This document shows positions 51,214 to 60,284 of a DNA stretch of 64,000 nucleotides, piece by piece; position 1 is the first letter of the stretch, and each line of letters opens with the position of its first letter. The stretch covers positions 611,001-675,000 of the forward strand of contig NC_019974.1 of the NCBI RefSeq assembly GCF_000328685.1. The letters are read 5' to 3'. The notes below the pieces were generated by a model that saw nothing but the letters and a program-made list of their open reading frames with translations, made no database searches and was not told the origin of the DNA. The DNA comes from Natronococcus occultus SP4 (GTDB lineage Archaea; Halobacteriota; Halobacteria; Halobacteriales; Natrialbaceae). Position numbers and translations under genes: made by a program.

Positions 51214-51626
51214 AACTCGACGTTCGAGGTCGAGGTCAGATCGTCGCCGTCGTCGATCGGGCCCGGACCGACGAACTCGTACTCGTCGTCGGTCAGATAG
51301 ACCGATCCGTCGGAGACGGTAACCTCGAGCGCCGAGAGGTACGCCCCCTCACAGGGGCCGAACGTACACTCGCCGGAGCCGGCCTCGAAGTACGCACCGT
51401 GGTTGGCACAGATCACCTCGCCGTCTCGCATCGGCGCGCCGTCGCCCTTGTCCAGTTTGATATGCGTGAAGTGCTGACAGTAGTTGAGCCAGCAAGCGAC
51501 GTCGCCGTCCTCGGTCGCGACGAGAATCGCCTCCTGCTGGTCGCCCAGCTCGTCGGCGACGCGAAACAGAAACGTCGACTCCGCGGGGACGTCCTCGAGG
51601 GTCGTAATCCGCTGTGTAGCCGCCAT
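51210..51626 (-). CDS. Rieske 2Fe-2S protein, small ferredoxin-like
   Basis: 138 residues, no membrane anchor. The Rieske cluster motifs are CQH (about 50) and CANHGAYF (about 74-81), giving the Cys-X-His and Cys-X2-His ligands. It begins at ATG 51624-51626 (MAATQRITTL). Single-domain Rieske proteins of this kind deliver electrons to oxygenases or nitrite/assimilatory reductases; no partner is nearby. It converges on the DUF7344 gene. Confidence 0.85.
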   Translation of the reverse strand: MAATQRITTLEDVPAESTFLFRVADELGDQQEAILVATEDGDVACWLNYCQHFTHIKLDKGDGAPMRDGEVICANHGAYFEAGSGECTFGPCEGAYLSALEVTVSDGSVYLTDDEYEFVGPGPIDDGDDLTSTSNVEF

Positions 51627-51710
51627 CGATTCCCGGTTACGAGTCAACCGTCGTGAACGTTTCGAGACCGTCTGACGGAGTTTTAACAGGCCGAGTCCCC
51701 AACGGCTGCC

Positions 51711-52793
51711 ATGGACTCCCTCCTCGTCTACGGCTCGTACGGCTACACCGGCCGGCTGATCGCGCGCGAGGCCGTAGCGCGCGGCGGTTCGCCGACGCTC
51801 GCGGGCCGGGACCACGACAGCGTCACCGAGCAGGCGGCCGACCTCGGCCTCGAGGGACGGGTGCTCGACCTCTCGGAAGGACCGCTCGAGGACGAGCTCC
51901 GCGAGTTCGACGCGGTGTTGAACTGCGCCGGGCCGTTCGAGCGCACCGCCGAGCCACTCGTGTTGGCCTGTCTCGAATCGGACACCGACTACCTCGACGT
52001 CACCGGCGAGTTCCCGGTGTTCGAACGGCTTCGCCAGTACGGCGAGACCGCCCGCGCGGCCGGGATCGGGATCCTGCCCGGCGTCGGCTTCGACGTCGTT
52101 CCGACGGACTGCCTGGCGGCGATGCTCCACGAGGAGCTGCCGACGGCAGATCGGCTCCGGCTAGGGATCAAAAGCGACTACGGCTTCTCGCCGGGGACCG
52201 CACGGACGTTCGTCGAACTCGCCGGCCAGGGCGGGGTCGTCCGCCGAAACGGACGCCTGCTCACCGTCCCTGCAGCCTACCGAAGTCGAAAGATCGACTT
52301 CGGCGACGGCCCCGAACACGCCGTGACGATCCCGATGGGCGACGTCGTCACCGCAGCCCACACGACCGGGATCGGCTCCATCGAGGTCTACGGCGCCGTC
52401 CCGGAGTGGAGCGAGCCGCTGCTGTCGGCCGCCGACTCGCTGCGCTGGCTCCTCGAGCGCCCGTCGATCGAACGGGCGGCGACCCGCGCGATCGACGCCT
52501 TCGTGGACGGTCCCGACGGGAAGACGCTCGCGACCGGCTCCGCGACCGTCTGGGGCGAGGTTGCCGACGAGGACGGCGGGCGCGCCATCGGGCGGCTATC
52601 GACGCCCAACCCCTACGCGCTGACGGCCGACGCCGCGGTCAGCGCCGCCGAGCGCGTCCTCGAAGACGGTCTCGAGGCCGGGTTCCGGACGCCCGCAACC
52701 GCGTTCGGCGCCGAGTTCGTCACGGAGCTTGCGGGAGTCGGACTGGACGTCCTCGAGTCGAGCGCGGCGTCGACGCTCGAGCCCGCCGACTGA
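51711..52793 (+). CDS. Saccharopine dehydrogenase-like / trans-acting enoyl reductase family protein
   Basis: 360 residues. The N-terminal Rossmann block is MDSLLVYGSYGYTGRLIAREAV, followed by AGRDHDSVTEQAADLG and VLNCAGPFERTAEPLVLACLE. PGVGFDVVPTDCLAAMLHEELP and the C-terminal region match the family represented by the mycobacterial trans-acting enoyl reductase. In archaea such proteins may reduce unsaturated lipid chains or act as homospermidine/saccharopine-type dehydrogenases; substrate uncertain. Start ATG 51711. Confidence 0.86.
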   Translation: MDSLLVYGSYGYTGRLIAREAVARGGSPTLAGRDHDSVTEQAADLGLEGRVLDLSEGPLEDELREFDAVLNCAGPFERTAEPLVLACLESDTDYLDVTGEFPVFERLRQYGETARAAGIGILPGVGFDVVPTDCLAAMLHEELPTADRLRLGIKSDYGFSPGTARTFVELAGQGGVVRRNGRLLTVPAAYRSRKIDFGDGPEHAVTIPMGDVVTAAHTTGIGSIEVYGAVPEWSEPLLSAADSLRWLLERPSIERAATRAIDAFVDGPDGKTLATGSATVWGEVADEDGGRAIGRLSTPNPYALTADAAVSAAERVLEDGLEAGFRTPATAFGAEFVTELAGVGLDVLESSAASTLEPAD

Positions 52794-52870
52794 GCGGGAG
52801 CGTCGGCTCGGGCGGAACGGAGGCCGTCGTTCCGAACGACTATTGGGTCTCGATCCGTCGGCACGACCCG

Positions 52871-53056
52871 ATGGTCGCCCCGTTCGCTCGCACGGTCGTC
52901 GGCTGGACGCTGGTCGCGTTTCTCTCCATCTCCGTCATCGAACTCCTGTTATTCGGTCGGCTCGAGCCGATTCGCTACCTTCCGGGGGCGATCGGCGGCG
53001 GGATCGGGCTAACCGCCGCCGATCGGCTCGTCGGGGTTTCTCTTCCCCGAGTCTGA
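52871..53056 (+). CDS. Small membrane protein, unknown
   Basis: 61 residues with two hydrophobic segments (about 8-27 and 36-52) linked by a short loop containing an Arg and a Glu. The ATG at 52871 is the only start in the frame near the start of the hydrophobic part. Composition resembles its surroundings. No function is evident. Confidence 0.5.
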   Translation: MVAPFARTVVGWTLVAFLSISVIELLLFGRLEPIRYLPGAIGGGIGLTAADRLVGVSLPRV

Positions 53057-53088
53057 TGACGCGGTTCGACCCTCCGGGCTCGCGGCTC

Positions 53089-53442
53089 TCAGGAGTTCGA
53101 ATCGTCTGCCGACTCCGCGGCGCCCGTCTCGTCCGACTCCATGTACGCGCGAAACTCCTGGAACCCGTCCGACGTGGGCACGAGGACGTCCTCGCGAATA
53201 CCACCCGAAAGCGCCCTGTATAGGTCATGGAGATCCTTGTAGTGAACCGCGACGACCGGGAAGTCCTCCGTCGTCAGGTCCCGTGCCTTCGCCTTCGTGA
53301 CGCCCTCCTCCTTCGCCGCTTTGCGGGTGAGAAACGTCCCGACGACCCGGTTCTGGCCCGTCGCGTCGACGAGACACCAGATAACCCCGGGGACCGGATC
53401 GTCCGGTTCGACGCGTCTGTGGGGGACTTCGTCCTCACCCAT
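53089..53442 (-). CDS. Conserved haloarchaeal protein of unknown function
   Basis: 117 residues starting MGEDEVPHRR. A compact alpha/beta core: VIWCLVDATGQNRVVGTFLTRKAAKEEGVTKAKA, FPVVAVHYKDLHDLYRALSGG and VLVPTSDGFQEFRAYME. The C-terminus is acidic and disordered. An in-frame ATG upstream would add a 32-residue disordered extension. I do not recognise the family. Confidence 0.6.
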   Translation of the reverse strand: MGEDEVPHRRVEPDDPVPGVIWCLVDATGQNRVVGTFLTRKAAKEEGVTKAKARDLTTEDFPVVAVHYKDLHDLYRALSGGIREDVLVPTSDGFQEFRAYMESDETGAAESADDSNS

Positions 53443-53766
53443 CGTTCGGCTCACCTCTTCGTCTCCGGTCGTGTCCCCGGGATCGCTCTCGGACGCTTCG
53501 GTCCGACCGTCCAGAGCCGCGTTGCGGGACGCTCGCACGTTCGGGGGACGGCCGATCGCGTCCTCGGGTGAACGGATCCTGTTTTTCGGAGAGTCGCTCC
53601 CGACCCATCGCGTTCGAGAGGAAACAGTAGCGTCGCATCGGATCGTTCTGTAGTATCAGCCCCCTTCATACTATCCGTTTCGGCCGCTAATCTACGGCCA
53701 TATCCCCAGTATCGGGTGTTTCTTTCCGATCGCCGTTCGCGGCGGGCGACGAGCCCGGAGAACGGC
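53443..53766. other. Intergenic region, no gene found
   Basis: 324 bp between the 53.1-kb gene and the pab operon end. A short AT-rich stretch at about 53646-53680 (TAGTATCAGCCCCCTTCATACTATCC) is a possible promoter or terminator. Open frames here lack coding character. I see no RNA gene. Confidence 0.45.
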
Positions 53767-54633
53767 TCACCGGTAACAGCGTTCCTCGACGCGCTCGTCG
53801 TACAGCCCCGAGAGCCGCTCGGTCACCGGGCCGCCCCCGAGTTCGACCCCGTCGAGGACGTCGATCGGTCGCAGCTCCCAGGTGCGGTTCGTGAGGAACG
53901 CCTCGTCGGCTCCGAGGACGTCGGCGAGGCCGTACCGTCCCTCCTCGACCTCGATCCCTGCCCCCCGGGCCAGCTCGAGGACGGTCGCCCGGGTGATCCC
54001 GGGCAGGACGTCGGCGTCGGTCGTCGGTGTGTGGAGACAGCCGTCGCGGACGAAAAACAGGTTGCTCGTGGCGCCCTCGGCGACATCGCCCTCGACCGTC
54101 GAGAGCAGGGCCTCGTCGGCGTCCTCGAGTTCGGTCCGCGCGAGGATCCCGTTGAGGTAGTTGTGCGTCTTCGCGCCAGAGGGAAGCGCTGCGTCGGGGA
54201 TCCGTCGGGTCTCGACGCTGCGGACCGTCGCGGGCTCGTCCCAGACGGGGTCGCCCTCGAGCCCGCCGCGGGGGAGCGGTTTGGCGTAAACGACGACCGT
54301 CGGCTCGACCTCGGGACGAGGGGTCAGCTTCCCGGGCTGGACGCCGCGGGTGATCGAGAGGCGGACGTAGGCGTCCACGAGGGCGTTCGCGTCGAGGGTC
54401 TCGTCGATTCTCGCCCGCAGGTCGCCCCCCGAGAGGCCGTGCTCCAGGGAGAGGGCCTCGCAGGTCTCCGCGAGGCGCTCGCGGTGGGCGTCCCACCCGA
54501 GGACGGAGCCGCCGTAGGCCCGTAGGGTCTCGAAGGCGGCGTCGCCGTACCGGAAGCCCCGGTCGTCGACGCTGACGGTCGCCTCTGCGGCGGGGACGAG
54601 CTCGCCGTCGACGTGGTACAGTCGGTCGCTCAT
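53767..54633 (-). CDS. pabC: Class IV aminotransferase, likely aminodeoxychorismate lyase
   Basis: 288 residues. N-terminal DDRGFRYGDAAFETLRAYGG, the PLP Lys in SGAKTHNYLNGILAR, and GATSNLFFVRDG are class IV features shared by PabC and branched-chain aminotransferase. Coupling to pabA by a 4-bp ATGA overlap favours 4-amino-4-deoxychorismate lyase, which releases p-aminobenzoate, over a BCAT. Start ATG 54631-54633. Confidence 0.84.
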   Translation of the reverse strand: MSDRLYHVDGELVPAAEATVSVDDRGFRYGDAAFETLRAYGGSVLGWDAHRERLAETCEALSLEHGLSGGDLRARIDETLDANALVDAYVRLSITRGVQPGKLTPRPEVEPTVVVYAKPLPRGGLEGDPVWDEPATVRSVETRRIPDAALPSGAKTHNYLNGILARTELEDADEALLSTVEGDVAEGATSNLFFVRDGCLHTPTTDADVLPGITRATVLELARGAGIEVEEGRYGLADVLGADEAFLTNRTWELRPIDVLDGVELGGGPVTERLSGLYDERVEERCYR

Positions 54634-55316
54634 CGCTCGCCCTCCGAGTCGGACCGCGAGGCGGCGAACCGACAGAAGTTCTCGATCATTCGCTTGCCGA
54701 CCGACAGCGAGATCTCCCCGTCGGCGTCCTCGCCGGGATCGCGCGTGAGGATGCTCTCGGGGTGAAACTGCACGCCGAGCTGGGGTTTCTCGCGGTGGCG
54801 CACCGCCATCAGGACGCTTCGCTCGTCGGCGGTCCGGGCGGTCTCGACGAGGCTCTCGGGCAGGTCGCCTCGCTCGACGGCCAGCGAGTGGTAGCGCCCG
54901 ACCTGGAACCGCTCGGGAAGCCCGTCGAACAGCCCCGAACCGTCGTGAGAGACCTGTGAGGGTTTGCCGTGAACGACGTGGGGTGCGTGCTCGACGGGCG
55001 CGCCCTCGGCGGCACACAGCGCCTGGTGACCCAGACAGACCCCGAGGATCGGGTACTCGGTCTCGGCAAACAGCGGGATCGAGATCCCGGCCTCCTGGGG
55101 CGTGCCGGGACCGGGCGAGACGACGATCCCCGTCGGATCGAGCTCGCGGACGTCCGCGAGATCGAGCTCGTCGTTGCGCCTGACGAGGACGGCGTCGGCG
55201 TCCTCGCTCCGGTTGCGGGCCGACGTCGCAGCGACCGCTTCGCCGACGTACTGGACGAGGTTGTACACGAAGGAGTCGTAGTTATCCACGACCAGTATTC
55301 GCGTTCGCTCAGTCAT
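54630..55316 (-). CDS. pabA: Glutamine amidotransferase of anthranilate/aminodeoxychorismate synthase
   Basis: 228 residues. [20 protein letters not shown], the glutaminase Cys in [11 protein letters not shown], then HPESILT giving the His/Glu of the triad. It supplies ammonia to PabB. A possible extra start three codons upstream exists; I choose the ATG at 55314-55316, which overlaps the pabB stop. The pair could serve TrpG/TrpE function; the order and PabC partner favour p-aminobenzoate synthesis. Confidence 0.88.
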   Translation of the reverse strand: MTERTRILVVDNYDSFVYNLVQYVGEAVAATSARNRSEDADAVLVRRNDELDLADVRELDPTGIVVSPGPGTPQEAGISIPLFAETEYPILGVCLGHQALCAAEGAPVEHAPHVVHGKPSQVSHDGSGLFDGLPERFQVGRYHSLAVERGDLPESLVETARTADERSVLMAVRHREKPQLGVQFHPESILTRDPGEDADGEISLSVGKRMIENFCRFAASRSDSEGER

Positions 55317-56937
55317 CGCCGTCACCTCCGTCGCGTGCCTCGAGGCCCATTCCGGCGCGCTCCCCGAGCGCGTCGTCGACGGCGGTGATCAGGGCCCGTG
55401 CCTTGTCGAGGGTTTCGTCGTACTCGCCGTCGGGATCGGAGTCGTGGACGATCCCCGCGCCGACCCGGAGGTGGTACTCCTCGGCCTGGCGGACGAGGGT
55501 CCGGATGATGATGTTCAGCGTCGCCCGCCCGTCGAAGCCGAAGAGCCCGACGCTGCCGGTGTAGGGGCCCCGACGGGTCGCCTCGAGTTCGTCGATGATC
55601 TCCATCGTCCGGGGTTTGGGCGCGCCCGTGATCGTCCCCCCGGGGAACATCGCCGCGATCGCGTCGGCGAGCGACCGATCGGGGCGGAGCCGACCGGTGA
55701 CGTCGGAGACGAGGTGCATCACCTCCGAGTAGCGGTCGATCCGGCGGTACTCCTCGACTGCGACGCTGCCGTACTCACTTACCTTCCCCAGATCGTTGCG
55801 CTCCAGGTCGACGAGCATCGCGTGTTCGGCACGTTCTTTCTCGTCGGCGAGCAGGTCGGCCTCGAGGGCCTCGTCCTCCTCCGGGGTCGCTCCGCGGGGA
55901 CGGGTGCCCGCGATCGGCTCCGTCCGGAGGAACGTGGCCTCACCGCCTCGCGGACCGCGAGACTTCGAGGACGTCTCGTTCGAGGCGGTTCCATCGCCTC
56001 GCCGTCCGTTCGCTGACTCCGGGGCGCGTGGCGCCCCGCGCTCGAGCAGCAGCTCTGGGCTCGCGCTCACCAGGTCGGCGCTGCGGAACTCGAGCAGCCC
56101 CGAGTACGGCGCGGGGTTGACCCGACGCAGGGCGTCGTAGGCCGCGACGGGGTGGACCGCGGCGGGCGCGGCCAGCCGCTGGGAGATGTTCGCCTGGAAG
56201 GTGTCGCCGTCCCGGACGTACTCCTTGACCCGCCGCACGCGGTCGGCGAAGGCCTCGCGGCCGCAGTCGCTCTCGAATGTCGCCTCGTCGGTCGCGACGG
56301 GCGGGGCGCCGACTTCGGGATCGCCGCCGAGACACGCCCGGGCGAGCTCGAGGGCCCGCTCCCGCCCCCGTTCGTAGGCGTCCTCGAGGTCGTCGCCGGG
56401 TTCGACGCGCGGACAGGCCGCGATCCGGAGCTCGGTCGGTTTGGCGTCGTCGGTCGGCTCCTCCCAGGCCGCCAGTCGGTCGTAGACGCCGACCTCGAGG
56501 TGGGGCAGGCCACGGTCGTCAACCGCTGACTCGGGGAGCTCCTCGAGTTCGCGGGCGATGTCGTAGGAGAGCCAGCCGACGGCGCCACAGGGGTAGGGGA
56601 TCGAACACTCCCCGCGGGCGAGCGACTCACCGTCGAGGACGCCCTCGAGGGCGGCAAGCGTCGGGGACTCGCCGTCGGTTAGTCCGACGGCCTCTGGACC
56701 GACGGTGAGCCCGTCGACGGGATCGGTACCGAAGTACCCCCAGCCGGGCTGGCCGCCGGTGGTCTCGAGGTAGATGCCCCCGGAATCGTCGCGGGCTCGG
56801 CGGTACGCGAGAAAGGGATCGGAGACGTCGAGTCGAACGGTGATCGGAACGCGGACGGCCGTGGCGCCGGACGAAAACTCCTCGCGGACGGCGGCGCGAA
56901 CGGCGTCGACCGCGGTGACGACGCGCGGATCGCTCAT
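55309..56937 (-). CDS. pabB: Chorismate-binding enzyme, aminodeoxychorismate synthase component I (alt. anthranilate synthase)
   Basis: 542 residues. [22 protein letters not shown] and [21 protein letters not shown] are chorismate-enzyme blocks. The active-site loop is PIAGTRPRG (about 341-349). Many PabB have Lys (PIKGT) where this has Ala, so the assignment to PabB rests on the [11 protein letters not shown] sequence and the pabA-pabC neighbours. An acidic/Ser insertion at about 301-335 interrupts the conserved core. It begins the operon at ATG 56935-56937. Confidence 0.85.
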   Translation of the reverse strand: MSDPRVVTAVDAVRAAVREEFSSGATAVRVPITVRLDVSDPFLAYRRARDDSGGIYLETTGGQPGWGYFGTDPVDGLTVGPEAVGLTDGESPTLAALEGVLDGESLARGECSIPYPCGAVGWLSYDIARELEELPESAVDDRGLPHLEVGVYDRLAAWEEPTDDAKPTELRIAACPRVEPGDDLEDAYERGRERALELARACLGGDPEVGAPPVATDEATFESDCGREAFADRVRRVKEYVRDGDTFQANISQRLAAPAAVHPVAAYDALRRVNPAPYSGLLEFRSADLVSASPELLLERGAPRAPESANGRRGDGTASNETSSKSRGPRGGEATFLRTEPIAGTRPRGATPEEDEALEADLLADEKERAEHAMLVDLERNDLGKVSEYGSVAVEEYRRIDRYSEVMHLVSDVTGRLRPDRSLADAIAAMFPGGTITGAPKPRTMEIIDELEATRRGPYTGSVGLFGFDGRATLNIIIRTLVRQAEEYHLRVGAGIVHDSDPDGEYDETLDKARALITAVDDALGERAGMGLEARDGGDGDD

Positions 56938-57051
56938 ACCCCAGGGTGGGGCGTTGGCCTAATCAGTGTACGGTTTCGATCGGTTCGGGCGGCTGCAGCC
57001 GATCGATTCGGGTCCGTGCTGACCGGGTGGGCCCGGAGAAATCGGTCCGTC

Positions 57052-57786
57052 TCAGCGAACTTTCGCGCGGTCGATCCAGCCCTGGATGCGCTTCTCGGAG
57101 ATTTCGGTCTCGGACTCGAGGACGGTGGCGTCGGCGTCGGCGAGCTCGGCGACGGTTTCGACGCCCGCGTCGGCCAGCCGGTCGGCGTAGGCGGGACCGA
57201 TTCCCTTGATGACGTCGACCGGCTCGTCGGGAACCTCGGCGGAATCGGCGTCGTCGTCGGCTGCTGCAGTCGAGTCCTCCCCGTCGGACGCCGCCGCGGG
57301 TTCGGCCTCGTCGACGACGTCTTCGTCGACCGCGTCCTCGCTCTCGGCCGCGGGGTCGTCGGCCGGTTCGGGCTCGCTCGCCGGTTCGCTTTCGGCCACC
57401 GGCTCGTTCTCGGCTCCGTCCTCGTCCGTGTCGTCCGACTCGGCCGGATCCTCGAGCTCGACGTCCTCGGCTTCCGGCTCGGCGTCGTCGACGAGCTCCT
57501 CGTCCCGGACGCCCGCCTCTCCGGGTGCTTTCGATTCGGTCGGCGTCGCGTCCGACTGGGTGGGTCCCGTCGCCTCGGCCGGTTCCGCCGCCGTATGCGG
57601 AGAGTCGTCGGCCTCGGTCATCGACCCCGTCGACGCCGATGCCGTGGTTCCAGCGGCCGCCGACTCCTCGTCGGGATCGGCCTCTCGTTCTCGTTCGACC
57701 GTTACCCCGACGTCCCGGCTGTCCCCACGCTCCGGGTCAGAGTCGTCGAACCCCAACAGCGACTTCAGCTTTTGGAGGATTGCCAT
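57052..57786 (-). CDS. Helix-hairpin-helix domain protein with long acidic linker
   Basis: 244 residues. An N-terminal short helix (MAILQKLKSLLGFDDSD) is followed by about 160 residues of Glu/Asp/Ala/Ser/Thr-rich, presumably disordered sequence, and a C-terminal HhH (DEPVDVIKGIGPAYADRLADAGVETVAELADADATVLES, about 190-230). The HhH suggests DNA or protein binding, as in haloarchaeal DUF4332-like proteins. Function not shown. It is not obviously in the pab operon (114-bp gap) or with aroE. Confidence 0.78.
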   Translation of the reverse strand: MAILQKLKSLLGFDDSDPERGDSRDVGVTVEREREADPDEESAAAGTTASASTGSMTEADDSPHTAAEPAEATGPTQSDATPTESKAPGEAGVRDEELVDDAEPEAEDVELEDPAESDDTDEDGAENEPVAESEPASEPEPADDPAAESEDAVDEDVVDEAEPAAASDGEDSTAAADDDADSAEVPDEPVDVIKGIGPAYADRLADAGVETVAELADADATVLESETEISEKRIQGWIDRAKVR

Positions 57787-57862
57787 TAGCTGGATATAGT
57801 TGACTCACGGCACTTAAATTCGCCTGATACCCGAGCTGAACGACAGGTTCGGCGGCCGAACG

Positions 57863-58663
57863 CTACAGTCGCGAACGCAGCGCCTCGTTCATCTCCTCGA
57901 CCGGGGCGGTTCGGTCCGTCCACAGCTCGAACGCCTCGACGCCCTGGTAGAGCAGCATCCACGCCCCGTCGACGGTCGTCGCGCCGGCGTCCTCGGCGTC
58001 CCGAAGCAGGCGGGTCTCGAGGGGGCGATACACCGCGTCTAACACCGCCAGCTCACCGTGGAGAGCCTCGGCTGGCACCGGCGTCGCGTCCTCCTCCATC
58101 CCGACGCTGGTCGCGTTGACCAGGACGTCGGCGTCGGCGAGGACGTCCCCGAGGTCCTCGAGACCCCGCCCGTCGGCGCCGGGAACGTCGGCGGCGAGCT
58201 CGCGGGCCGTCGAAGCGGTGCGGTTGGCGATCGTCACCGCGGCCCCGGCGTCCGCGAGCCCGAACGAGATCGCCCGCCCGGCGCCGCCGGCCCCAACCAC
58301 GAGGACGTCGGCGTCCTCGAGGACGACGCCGTCCTCGCGCAGAGCCCGCAGGGCGCCGGCAGCGTCGGTGTTGTGGCCGGTCGGCTCGGGGCCCGAGAAG
58401 TCGATCGTGTTCACCGCGCCGATCCGACCCGCCAGCTCGTCGGGCTCGACGAACTCGAGGACGTCCCGCTTGAACGGGATCGTCACGTTCAGTCCGCAAA
58501 CGCCGAGCGCCTCGGCGCCGCGGATCGCCGCCTCGAGCTCGTCGGGGGCGGGTTCGAAGGTGACGTATCGGGCGTCGATACCGAGTTCGTCGTAGGCCGC
58601 CTCGTGCATCGGCGGCGACAGCGAGTGACCGACGGGGTTGCCGATCAGTCCGTACACGTCCAT
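57863..58663 (-). CDS. aroE: Shikimate dehydrogenase
   Basis: 266 residues. Reduces 3-dehydroshikimate to shikimate with [29 protein letters not shown] is the family N-terminus with the shikimate-binding Ser; [13 protein letters not shown] carries the catalytic Lys and GHNTDAAG the catalytic Asp. NADP motif [12 protein letters not shown] and NATSVGM are intact. The end [15 protein letters not shown] is the conserved C-terminus. Start ATG 58661-58663. Confidence 0.95.
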   Translation of the reverse strand: MDVYGLIGNPVGHSLSPPMHEAAYDELGIDARYVTFEPAPDELEAAIRGAEALGVCGLNVTIPFKRDVLEFVEPDELAGRIGAVNTIDFSGPEPTGHNTDAAGALRALREDGVVLEDADVLVVGAGGAGRAISFGLADAGAAVTIANRTASTARELAADVPGADGRGLEDLGDVLADADVLVNATSVGMEEDATPVPAEALHGELAVLDAVYRPLETRLLRDAEDAGATTVDGAWMLLYQGVEAFELWTDRTAPVEEMNEALRSRL

Positions 58664-58766
58664 GGGCTCACTCGCCGCGCGGCAGGGATAACCGGTGTGA
58701 CTCCGGCAGCGTTTCCCACCGTCCGGTTCCGGGTCGCTTATCCGTCGTTCGCGAGTAGCGGTCGCC

Positions 58767-59717
58767 ATGCTGTCGGAAACCGGGGTTTCGCTGCTCCTGC
58801 TGGTCGCCGGGGTCGTCGCGCTGTACGCCGGGGCCGAGCTGCTGGTCGCCGGTGCCGGTCGCCTCGCACTGGGAATCGGGCTCCGGGCGGCGACCGTCGG
58901 CGTGACCGTGATCGCGTTCGCGACGACCGCCCCCGAGCTGTTCGTCGCGACGATCGGCGCCCTCGACGTCTCGACCGACATCGGGCTGGGCGCCGTCCTC
59001 GGCTCGAACATCGCCAACGTGGGGCTGGTGCTGGGCGTCGCCGCGCTCATCAAGCCGCTGTCGGTCAGCGAGACCGTGATGAAACGCCACGTCCCGTTTA
59101 TGGTGTTCGCGGCGCTGTTGCTCGCCGCCTTCGGCGTGAACGGCCGAATCGGACGACTCGAGGGCGCGATCTTCCTGCTGGTGCTTGCCGGATTTACCGC
59201 CTACCTGCTGTACTACGTCAACGCCGATCCGATGCCCGTCGACGAGACACCCGAGGCCGGCGACCGCGACGGGGTCTCGGCCCGGGACCTCGCACTCGTC
59301 GGTGGGGGGCTGCTCGCGCTGGTCGTCGGCTCGCGGTGGCTCGTCGCCGGCGGCACCGACCTGCTGCTCGAACTCGGCTTCTCGGAGCTGTTCGTCGGGC
59401 TCACCGTGCTGGCGCTTGGCACCTCATTACCCGAACTCGCCGCCTCCGTCGTCGGCGCCGTCCGCGGCGAGACGGGGTTTGCCATCGGGAACGTCGTCGG
59501 CTCGAACATCTACAACGTCCTCGCGGTGCTCGGGATCGTCGCGCTGATCACGCCCATCGAGATCGCCCCGAGCACGCTTCGGTTCGAGCTTCCGATGCTG
59601 GTCGGCTTTACCGTTCTCCTGGTCGCAATGATGGGGTACGGGCGTCGTCTCTCCCGGCTCGACGGCGCGACCCTCCTCGCGGCCTACCTCGGTTTCGTTT
59701 ACCTGCTCCTCCCGTAG
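58767..59717 (+). CDS. Sodium/calcium exchanger family (NCX) antiporter
   Basis: 316 residues with ten predicted membrane helices in two inverted halves. Alpha repeats: [19 protein letters not shown] (first) and [20 protein letters not shown] (second), each followed by a GSNIxN motif ([11 protein letters not shown] and [11 protein letters not shown]). The Glu of each PEL and the Asn residues bind the cation. Substitution of the first-repeat Gly (GTSxPEL) by Ala-Thr-Thr is a mild divergence. Ca2+, Mg2+ or other cations possible. Start ATG 58767. Confidence 0.92.
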   Translation: MLSETGVSLLLLVAGVVALYAGAELLVAGAGRLALGIGLRAATVGVTVIAFATTAPELFVATIGALDVSTDIGLGAVLGSNIANVGLVLGVAALIKPLSVSETVMKRHVPFMVFAALLLAAFGVNGRIGRLEGAIFLLVLAGFTAYLLYYVNADPMPVDETPEAGDRDGVSARDLALVGGGLLALVVGSRWLVAGGTDLLLELGFSELFVGLTVLALGTSLPELAASVVGAVRGETGFAIGNVVGSNIYNVLAVLGIVALITPIEIAPSTLRFELPMLVGFTVLLVAMMGYGRRLSRLDGATLLAAYLGFVYLLLP

Positions 59718-59769
59718 CACCCAAAAGATTTGGGAGTGGACTTTACGGAATACCCATTGTACGAAACGT

Positions 59770-60237
59770 ATGAGCGAAACGGAAGAAACCACGTACGTCG
59801 GGAAGGCCTGTGCGTACATTACCCGGGAGACGGGCGAGTTGCTCGTCTTCGAAGGGCCGGGGCATGAAGGCCTGCAGATTCCGAAGGGCACCCTCGAGGG
59901 CGACGAATCCCCTCGAGAGGGGCTGTTCCGCGAGGTACGCGAGGAGAGCGGTCTGGCGACGCTGCAGGGAACGGACCACCTCACGACTGACATCTGGGTG
60001 CGATACCAGTCCCCGCCGAAGTACTACGTCCGTCATTTCTTCCACGCGACCGTCCACGAGCCCCGCGACAGCTGGACGCATACGGTCCAAGACGGCGGCG
60101 ACGAGCACGGTGCCGAGTTCGAGTTCAGCTGGATCGAGCCGACGGGCGACCGCAAGTTCGCGCTGGATCTCGACGACTACGTCGGCCTGTTGCCATCCTC
60201 GACGGCCGGCCCCGATCGACGCGTCGCCTCCGACTGA
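59770..60237 (+). CDS. Nudix hydrolase
   Basis: 155 residues. The Nudix box is GTLEGDESPREGLFREVREESGL (about 37-59), complete with the REVREES metal-binding Glu set. The N-terminal KACAYITRETGELLVFEGPG strands and the YYVRHFFHATVHEPRDSW segment are typical of phosphohydrolases on nucleoside diphosphate derivatives. Substrate unknown. It starts at ATG 59770 in a short AT-containing leader (TACGAAACGT just upstream). Confidence 0.85.
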   Translation: MSETEETTYVGKACAYITRETGELLVFEGPGHEGLQIPKGTLEGDESPREGLFREVREESGLATLQGTDHLTTDIWVRYQSPPKYYVRHFFHATVHEPRDSWTHTVQDGGDEHGAEFEFSWIEPTGDRKFALDLDDYVGLLPSSTAGPDRRVASD

Positions 60238-60284
60238 GGGACGAAAGCGGAGGGTATTCGAGGCGCCGCCACCGAACGGTTCTC

